Assembly: GCF_004011885.1 (NCBI RefSeq)
Contig: NZ_SBEF01000009.1
Coordinates: 34,993 to 98,992 of the forward strand
Length of the DNA stretch: 64,000 nt
Source: Serratia microhaemolytica
GTDB taxonomy: Bacteria; Pseudomonadota; Gammaproteobacteria; Enterobacterales; Enterobacteriaceae
Direction: 5' to 3'
Part shown: one piece after another, positions 59,103-64,000 of the stretch
Numbering within the stretch: position 1 is the stretch's first letter
How the letters are laid out: each line of letters starts with the position of its first letter
The notes under the pieces: model-generated
What the model was told of the DNA's origin: nothing
What the model saw: the letters and a program-made list of their open reading frames with translations, nothing else
Database searches by the model: none
Program-made: the position numbers and the translations under genes

Positions 59103-59829
59103 GATGAAAAACCTGAAAATCGAGGTCATGCGCTATAACCCCGAGTGTGATACAGCACCGCATAGTCAGACCTTTAGCGTGCCTTATGATGAGCAGACCT
59201 CATTGCTGGATGCGTTGGGCTATATCAAAGATAACCTTGCACCGGATCTCTCTTACCGCTGGTCTTGCCGTATGGCGATCTGTGGTTCCTGCGGCATGAT
59301 GGTCAATAATGTGCCTCGGCTGGCGTGCAAAACTTTCCTGCGTGAATTCAGTGATGGTATGAGGGTAGAAGCGTTGGGTAACTTCCCGATTGAACGTGAT
59401 CTGGTTGTTGATATGACGCACTTTATCGAGAGTTTGGAGGCGATCAAACCTTACATCATCGGTAATGATCGCCAACCAGAGCAGGGTGCGAACCTGCAAA
59501 CACCGGCGCAAATGGCAAAGTACCATCAGTTTTCTGGCTGTATCAATTGCGGCTTGTGTTATGCAGCTTGCCCTCAATTCGGTCTAAATCCGGAGTTTAT
59601 TGGCCCAGCCGCGATCACCTTGGCACACCGTTACAATCTCGATAATCGTGATCATGGCAAGAAGCAGCGTATGCCGCAACTGAATGGTCAAAACGGTGTC
59701 TGGTCCTGCACATTTGTTGGTTACTGCTCTGAAGTCTGTCCGAAGCATGTCGACCCTGCTGCTGCGATCCAGCAAGGTAAGGTTGAGAGTGCCAAAGATT
59801 TCATGATCGCCATGCTGAAACCGCAATAA
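59095..59829 (+). CDS. frdB: fumarate reductase iron-sulfur subunit
   Basis: Passes electrons from menaquinol to FrdA through three iron-sulfur clusters. It has 244 residues, as in E. coli. Ligands lie in [22 protein letters not shown] (in parts: [10 protein letters not shown]), [13 protein letters not shown] and [18 protein letters not shown] start at ATG 59095 ([17 protein letters not shown]) with AAGGAG just upstream. Confidence 0.97.
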   Translation: MAEMKNLKIEVMRYNPECDTAPHSQTFSVPYDEQTSLLDALGYIKDNLAPDLSYRWSCRMAICGSCGMMVNNVPRLACKTFLREFSDGMRVEALGNFPIERDLVVDMTHFIESLEAIKPYIIGNDRQPEQGANLQTPAQMAKYHQFSGCINCGLCYAACPQFGLNPEFIGPAAITLAHRYNLDNRDHGKKQRMPQLNGQNGVWSCTFVGYCSEVCPKHVDPAAAIQQGKVESAKDFMIAMLKPQ

Positions 59830-59843
59830 GGGAGGAGAGGGTA

Positions 59844-60236
59844 ATGACAACACAACGTAAGCCCTATGTACGCACAGTGGCACCAACCTGGTGGAAAAAA
59901 CTGGGTTTTTACCGCTTCTATATGTTGCGTGAAGGCACCGCAGTTCCAGCAGTCTGGTTTAGCATCGTACTGCTTTATGGGCTGTTTGCATTGAAAGGTG
60001 GAGCGGAAAGCTGGGCGGGATTTGTCAGCTTTTTGCAAAATCCTCTGGTGTTACTGATCAATATCATCGCGTTACCAGCGGCACTGCTGCATACCAAAAC
60101 ATGGTTTGATCTGGCGCCAAAAGCGGCCAATATCATTGTCAACAGCGAGAAAATGCCTCCCGAGCCTGTGGTCAAGGCACTGTGGGCATTGGCAATTATT
60201 GTCAACGTGATTATTCTCGTTGTCGCTTTAGTGTAA
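59844..60236 (+). CDS. frdC: fumarate reductase membrane anchor FrdC
   Basis: Inner-membrane anchor with three helices that helps form the menaquinol site. It has 130 residues; [28 protein letters not shown] and the [15 protein letters not shown] segment are conserved (pieces given). GGGAGGAG precedes the ATG. Confidence 0.96.
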   Translation: MTTQRKPYVRTVAPTWWKKLGFYRFYMLREGTAVPAVWFSIVLLYGLFALKGGAESWAGFVSFLQNPLVLLINIIALPAALLHTKTWFDLAPKAANIIVNSEKMPPEPVVKALWALAIIVNVIILVVALV

Positions 60237-60248
60237 CTTGGAGGAAAT

Positions 60249-60605
60249 ATGATAAATCAATCGCCTAAGCGCTCTGATGAACCTGTTTTCTGGGGGCTGT
60301 TTGGTGCCGGTGGAATGTGGAGTGCTGTTGTCAGCCCAGCTATTGTGCTGCTGATTGGCATTTTGTTGCCATTGGGTTTATTTCCAGATGCGCTAAACTA
60401 TGAACGTATTCTGGCATTTTGCCAAAGCTGGGTTGGTCGCTTGTTCCTGTTACTGATGATTGCATTACCGTTATGGTGTGGTCTGCACCGTATCCACCAT
60501 GCGATGCACGATGTGAAGATCCATCTACCAGCAGGTAAGTGGTTGTTCTACGGTTTGGCAATGTTGTTAAGCGTAGCTGCTCTGGTTGGAGTGGTGACGC
60601 TGTAA
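60249..60605 (+). CDS. frdD: fumarate reductase membrane anchor FrdD
   Basis: Second membrane anchor of fumarate reductase. It has 118 residues and three helices, with [17 protein letters not shown] near the start and [13 protein letters not shown] in the middle. GGAGG lies before the ATG. A hairpin follows. In E. coli ampC comes next; here blc follows directly. Confidence 0.96.
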   Translation: MINQSPKRSDEPVFWGLFGAGGMWSAVVSPAIVLLIGILLPLGLFPDALNYERILAFCQSWVGRLFLLLMIALPLWCGLHRIHHAMHDVKIHLPAGKWLFYGLAMLLSVAALVGVVTL

Positions 60606-60611
60606 AAATCA

Positions 60612-60637
60612 GGGTGGCCAGCCTGCTTTGGCCACCC
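60612..60637 (+). terminator. hairpin after frdD
   Basis: GGGTGGCC (60612-60619) / GGCCACCC (60630-60637) with a ten-base loop, six bases after the frdD stop. No T-run follows. In E. coli the frd terminator doubles as the attenuator of ampC; here the next gene is blc, 26 bases on. Confidence 0.6.
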
Positions 60638-60663
60638 ATAGTCCACCATACATTGGAGCTGTT

Positions 60664-61182
60664 ATGCGTTATTGGTCAAAATTTATCTTTCTACTTTCAG
60701 CCTTTTATCTTGCGGGTTGTAGTGTCAAGCCTCCGGAAGGGGTTAAAGTGGTCGACAATTTTGACCAACAGCGTTACTTGGGAACATGGTATGAAATTGC
60801 TCGTCTTGATCACTGGTTCGAAAGAGGGCTGGAACAGGTCACTGCTGACTATAGTTTGCGTGCAGATGGTGGGTTAAAGGTAGTTAATCGAGGTTTTGAC
60901 AGCAAAAAACAGCGCTGGAAGCAGAGTGAAGGTAAAGCTTACTTTGTTGCCTCAGCAAACACTGCTGCGCTTAAGGTATCATTTTTTGGGCCATTTTATG
61001 GCGGTTACAACGTGATTGAGTTAGATCCAGAGTATCGCTATGCCTTGGTGATGGGGCCAACACGCGACTACCTATGGATCTTGTCACGTACACCTTCGTT
61101 AGATACGGCAACACGAGAAAAACTGGTGCGTGTTGCTGATGGCTATGGTTTCAATACCAATGCGTTGATCTGGATCCGATAA
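60664..61182 (+). CDS. blc: outer-membrane lipocalin lipoprotein
   Basis: Bacterial lipocalin thought to bind lysophospholipids or fatty acids at the outer membrane. Its 172 residues begin with a signal peptide ending LAGC (Cys19), followed by the lipocalin GTWYEIAR signature and GYNVIELDPEYRYALVMGP. Residue +2 after Cys is Ser, which favours sorting to the outer membrane. I start at ATG 60664; upstream codons have no signal-peptide character. Confidence 0.95.
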   Translation: MRYWSKFIFLLSAFYLAGCSVKPPEGVKVVDNFDQQRYLGTWYEIARLDHWFERGLEQVTADYSLRADGGLKVVNRGFDSKKQRWKQSEGKAYFVASANTAALKVSFFGPFYGGYNVIELDPEYRYALVMGPTRDYLWILSRTPSLDTATREKLVRVADGYGFNTNALIWIR

Positions 61183-61323
61183 CCGGTGTTAGAACCGATC
61201 CGATTAGCGTCATCCTTCCGTGCGGTAGTAGACAAAATTGCTAGATAATGCGTGAGTTGATGGCGAAGGCGCTGGCGGTAATCCTCGCTACTGGCATACG
61301 ACATTGAACCAGATTGGAGCCGA

Positions 61324-61638
61324 TTAGCTGCTTAACTTCAGCCCTAAAATGCCAACGATGATCAGACATAGACTGAGCACCCGTAAAAGGCTGACAGATT
61401 CGCCGAGCAGTATCATGCCTGCTATCGCAGTGCCTGTTGCGCCAATGCCAGTCCATACCGCATAGGCAGTGCCAACCGGCAGTGTTTTCATTGCTTGCGC
61501 CAGCAGCAGCATACTCACTGCCATTGCCAACAACGTGATAGCACTGGGCATTAAGCGACTAAAACCGTGAGTATATTTCAGCCCGACAGCCCAAACTACC
61601 TCAAACAGACCAGCAAAAAGCAAAATGATCCAAGCCAT
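61324..61638 (-). CDS. gdx: guanidinium exporter (SMR family)
   Basis: Small multidrug-resistance-type transporter, formerly SugE, that exports guanidinium in exchange for protons. It has 104 residues and four membrane helices. Glu13 in [16 protein letters not shown] is the essential substrate/proton residue; [17 protein letters not shown] is the family signature. No guanidine riboswitch could be recognised upstream. Gene order blc-gdx-efp is as in E. coli, minus ecnAB. Confidence 0.95.
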   Translation of the reverse strand: MAWIILLFAGLFEVVWAVGLKYTHGFSRLMPSAITLLAMAVSMLLLAQAMKTLPVGTAYAVWTGIGATGTAIAGMILLGESVSLLRVLSLCLIIVGILGLKLSS

Positions 61639-61758
61639 AAGGTAAACTCTGTTTAATAGCTGGGTTGATGAGTCATCTGTTGGCCTTGTTCGGTAAGCTA
61701 ATACGTTACGTTACGAGCACAGAGTGAGCATGAAATCAGCAGGGTCAAAATGTTGTTG

Positions 61759-61791
61759 ACTGCGAGGAACGTTGTTACAGCTCCTCGCAGT
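61759..61791 (-). terminator. efp terminator hairpin
   Basis: ACTGCGAGGA / TCCTCGCAGT perfect 10-bp stem with a 13-base loop, starting 11 bases after the efp stop on the minus strand. Weak T content follows. Confidence 0.65.
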
Positions 61792-61801
61792 ACTGCGCGG
61801 G

Positions 61802-62368
61802 TTATTTCACGCGCGAGACGTATTCACCTGAGCGGGTATCTACCTTAATCACTTCACCGATCTGTACAAACAGAGGCACCTTCACCACAGCACCGGTGCT
61901 GAGGGTTGCTGGTTTACCACCAGTACCGGCAGTATCCCCTTTTAAGCCAGGATCGGTATCAATGATTTCCAGCTCGACAAAATTTGGTGGGACGACGGCG
62001 ATTGGCTGGCCATTCCACAGTGTGACAATACATTCGGCCTGATCGAGCATCCACTTGGCATTATCACCGATCGCTTTTTGATCGGCAGAGAGTTGCTCGA
62101 AGGTCTCATTGTTCATGAAGTGGTAGAACTCACCATCGTTGTAGAGGTAAGTCAGATTCATATCAACAACATCAGCACCTTCTGCGGAGTCTGTTGATTT
62201 GAAAGTTTTTTCAACGCGCGTGCCGGTCAGCAGACGGCGCAATTTCACCCGGGCAAATGCTTGGCCCTTACCTGGTTTGACGAACTCACTGGATTCAACA
62301 GCGTAAGGTTCACCCTCAAGCATGATTTTGAGACCAGGACGGAAATCGTTGCTAGAATAAGTCGCCAT
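61802..62368 (-). CDS. efp: elongation factor P
   Basis: Binds between the P and E sites of the ribosome and relieves stalling at proline runs. It is 188 residues, E. coli length. Lys34 in [13 protein letters not shown] is the residue beta-lysylated by EpmA after EpmB converts lysine, so it needs the divergent epmB next door and an epmA located elsewhere. C-terminal [18 protein letters not shown] is conserved. Confidence 0.98.
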   Translation of the reverse strand: MATYSSNDFRPGLKIMLEGEPYAVESSEFVKPGKGQAFARVKLRRLLTGTRVEKTFKSTDSAEGADVVDMNLTYLYNDGEFYHFMNNETFEQLSADQKAIGDNAKWMLDQAECIVTLWNGQPIAVVPPNFVELEIIDTDPGLKGDTAGTGGKPATLSTGAVVKVPLFVQIGEVIKVDTRSGEYVSRVK

Positions 62369-62409
62369 GATGGCCCTCTAAAATATTAAATGGGTAGCTT
62401 AGTCAAAAA

Positions 62410-63462
62410 ATGGCACATATCATAACTCAAAATATAGCTCAGAGAGAAGATTGGTTGTATCAACTGGCCGATGTTATTACTGATCCCGATGAACTGTTGC
62501 GGTTTCTCTCACTGCAAGACCACCCGGAGTTAGTTCAGGGACATGAAGCACGTCGCCTGTTTCCACTACGCGTACCGAGAGCCTTTGCGGCTCGTATCAA
62601 GCCGGGGGATAGTAGTGATCCACTGCTGCTGCAAGTATTAACTTCCGCTGCTGAATTTATCCAGGCAGCGGGTTTTAGCACCGATCCGCTGGCAGAACAG
62701 GCTAACGTATTGCCGAGTTTGCTGCATAAATACCACAACCGGGTACTGCTGCTGGTAAAAGGAGGTTGTGCAGTCAACTGCCGTTACTGCTTTCGGCGGC
62801 ATTTTCCCTATCAAGACAATGCGGGGAGTAAGGCTAATTTGCTTCAGGCATTGGAGTACATTCGTCAGCATCCTGAGTTGGATGAGGTGATTTTTTCTGG
62901 TGGTGATCCACTGATGGCAAAAGATCATGAACTAGAGTGGTTAATCAGCGAACTGGAGACAATAGCGCACCTGAAACGATTACGCATTCACACTCGGTTG
63001 CCGGTGGTGATCCCTGCGCGTGTCACTACTGCTCTCTGTCAACGTCTATCGATTTCACGCTTTCAAGTAGTGATGGTGACCCATATCAATCATGCAAATG
63101 AGATTGATCAAGCGGTTGCTTCTGCGATGGCACAACTTCGTCAGGCGGGGGTAACTTTGCTGAATCAGAGTGTGCTGCTGCGTGGGGTAAATGACAGTGC
63201 AGCAAGTTTGGCAGCCTTAAGCCAGCGCCTGTTTGAAGTGGGTATCTTGCCTTATTATTTGCATTTGTTGGACAAGGTGCAGGGGGCGGCACATTTTCTC
63301 GTGAGCGATGATGAAGCTCGCCTGATCATGAAGCAACTGTTGGCGCAGATTTCAGGTTATCTCGTGCCGCGTTTGACGCGTGAAATTGCAGGAGAAAAGA
63401 GCAAAACGCCACTGGATCTTTATGTTGACAACCGCACGATAATCGATTCAGGCAGTTGCTAG
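62410..63462 (+). CDS. epmB: EF-P lysine 2,3-aminomutase EpmB
   Basis: Radical-SAM, PLP-dependent enzyme that converts alpha-lysine to (R)-beta-lysine for EF-P modification. Its 350 residues carry the cluster motif CAVNCRYC (Cys120, Cys124, Cys127), then FSGGDPLMAKD and the PLP-lysine region HLLDKVQGAAHF. It is divergent from efp across 41 bases, as in E. coli. Confidence 0.96.
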   Translation: MAHIITQNIAQREDWLYQLADVITDPDELLRFLSLQDHPELVQGHEARRLFPLRVPRAFAARIKPGDSSDPLLLQVLTSAAEFIQAAGFSTDPLAEQANVLPSLLHKYHNRVLLLVKGGCAVNCRYCFRRHFPYQDNAGSKANLLQALEYIRQHPELDEVIFSGGDPLMAKDHELEWLISELETIAHLKRLRIHTRLPVVIPARVTTALCQRLSISRFQVVMVTHINHANEIDQAVASAMAQLRQAGVTLLNQSVLLRGVNDSAASLAALSQRLFEVGILPYYLHLLDKVQGAAHFLVSDDEARLIMKQLLAQISGYLVPRLTREIAGEKSKTPLDLYVDNRTIIDSGSC

Positions 63463-63779
63463 CCCGCTCTACTGTCTGGTTGCGATTTAATGCTCATCCG
63501 CGCTGGATCACCGGTTATCCTTGGGGGAGCTAACCGTGTCCAGCAACGACGTATGCGCTGTGTCCTATTGTTGCGCAAACTGGCAACGTGCGGGAGTACC
63601 GATCGGCATGGATTGCGAAGCAACCTTCACGATATACCTTGCACTATGCGCTTTAGCACCCAAGAAGCGATGTAGTATTCATCTCTGATGACGAAAAAAA
63701 TAAGTGGTGGGAGTGTTTAATCAGATGCTCCTAGCATGCTATTAGGCTTAGTAACTGTAATGTTATTTGCGCGAGTATT
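63463..63779. other. gene-free stretch before the IS66 element
   Basis: About 317 bases with no recognised gene. A 61-codon frame at 63490-63675 has no ribosome site or similarity that I know. No large repeat. Confidence 0.45.
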
Positions 63780-64000
63780 GTAAGCGTCCGGTAGCCTCAC
63801 CTTGCCGCAGCGAATAAAGCCTTTCATTATTCTCGCCATCACATCCTCTGCTTGAGAATAAACCATGCCATACACCAAACAGCAAAAACAGCAGCATCTT
63901 GATAACTGGCGAAACAGCGGACTCTCCCAATCCGCTTACTGTCGCGAAAATAATCTGAAGTTAGCCACCTTCCATTACTGGAAAATTCAGGCGGATAAAT
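63780..64000 (+). mobile_element. left end of an IS66-family insertion sequence (cut by window)
   Basis: The sequence GTAAGCGTCCGGTAG at 63780 has the GTAA-start typical of IS66-family terminal inverted repeats, and a TnpA-type frame begins 85 bases inside, the usual spacing. The right end, tnpB and the large tnpC transposase are beyond the window. IS66 elements duplicate 8 bp of target; that would be CGAGTATT at 63772-63779 if the end is placed correctly. Confidence 0.75.
63865..64000 (+). CDS. tnpA: IS66-family accessory protein TnpA, partial
   Basis: Forty-five codons are visible before the window ends. They contain the characteristic NWRNSGLSQSAYCRENNL followed by FHYWK, a helix-turn-helix pattern seen in IS66 TnpA accessory proteins, which are needed for transposition with TnpB and TnpC. 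The ATG at 63865 is the likely start. Confidence 0.85.
   Translation, partial: MPYTKQQKQQHLDNWRNSGLSQSAYCRENNLKLATFHYWKIQADK

Noticed and set aside
61639..61800. Possible guanidine riboswitch before gdx
   Set aside because: No paired ACGR-loop hairpins or ykkC-type core could be found; the hairpin present is the efp terminator.
63490..63675. 61-codon frame after epmB
   Set aside because: No ribosome site, no recognisable similarity, sits against an IS end.
1..64000. CRISPR array
   Set aside because: No regularly spaced identical repeats with unique spacers; the only tandem repeats are the 16-bp and 24-bp arrays, which are contiguous.

Overview
The window looks like a chromosomal segment of a gammaproteobacterium of the Enterobacterales. 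Most proteins align nearly end to end with their E. coli counterparts as I remember them, at matching lengths (PepA 503 residues, TpiA 255, Gor 450, SucB 405, Efp 188). Base composition is middling, near half G+C by eye. Short enterobacterial gene blocks are kept, but their order is thoroughly shuffled, several usual operon neighbours are missing, and an IS66-type element begins at the right edge. That mix suggests a Yersiniaceae-type lineage with a rearranging, possibly host-associated genome (a Serratia symbiotica-like symbiont is one candidate). The taxon is inference; no 16S rRNA or marker search was possible.

Layout. 1-3.7 kb: 3' part of pckA, facing lptF-lptG. 4-8.9 kb: pepA, holC, valS. 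9-13.7 kb: a cold-shock-domain protein, pgl, a gene-free repeat-rich stretch, syd, tpiA, trmL. 13.7-18.1 kb: cpxA/cpxR, then fre and ubiD, with rfaH divergent at 18.5 kb. 19.6-22.7 kb: a uronate-dehydrogenase-like gene, gor, rlmJ. 23.2-35.3 kb: the TCA-cycle block gltA / sdhCDAB / sucABCD, with two good CRP-type sites and a conserved sdh promoter. 35.6-38.6 kb: glpX and ubiV-ubiU. 39.4-41.3 kb: an AT-rich two-gene cassette (GHKL ATPase plus STAS-like protein) lying off the 3' end of a tRNA-Ile(CAU) gene. 41.4-47.3 kb: ridA, pyrI, pyrB with its attenuator and leader peptide, pepD, gpt, frsA. 47.4-50.8 kb: an exported beta-carbonic anhydrase, mltB, an MFS transporter. 51.1-56.2 kb: pncC, recA with its LexA-controlled promoter, alaS, csrA. 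57.3-63.5 kb: frdABCD, blc, gdx (sugE), efp, epmB. 63.8 kb to the end: the left end of an IS66-family element.

Functionally the window is mostly core metabolism and information processing: the oxidative TCA branch and its anaerobic counterpart (fumarate reductase), gluconeogenesis (pckA, glpX, tpiA), aerobic and anaerobic ubiquinone synthesis (ubiD; ubiU/ubiV), pyrimidine synthesis, glutathione reduction, LPS export, envelope stress sensing, translation (valS, alaS, efp/epmB, tRNA-Ile2) and DNA repair (recA). All complete genes look intact.

The part least explained by standard annotation is the GHKL/STAS-like pair at 39.4-40.7 kb. Its composition, its isolation from conserved synteny and its position off a tRNA 3' end suggest an acquired module. 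Its two-protein architecture resembles a partner-switching regulator, but its function is unknown.
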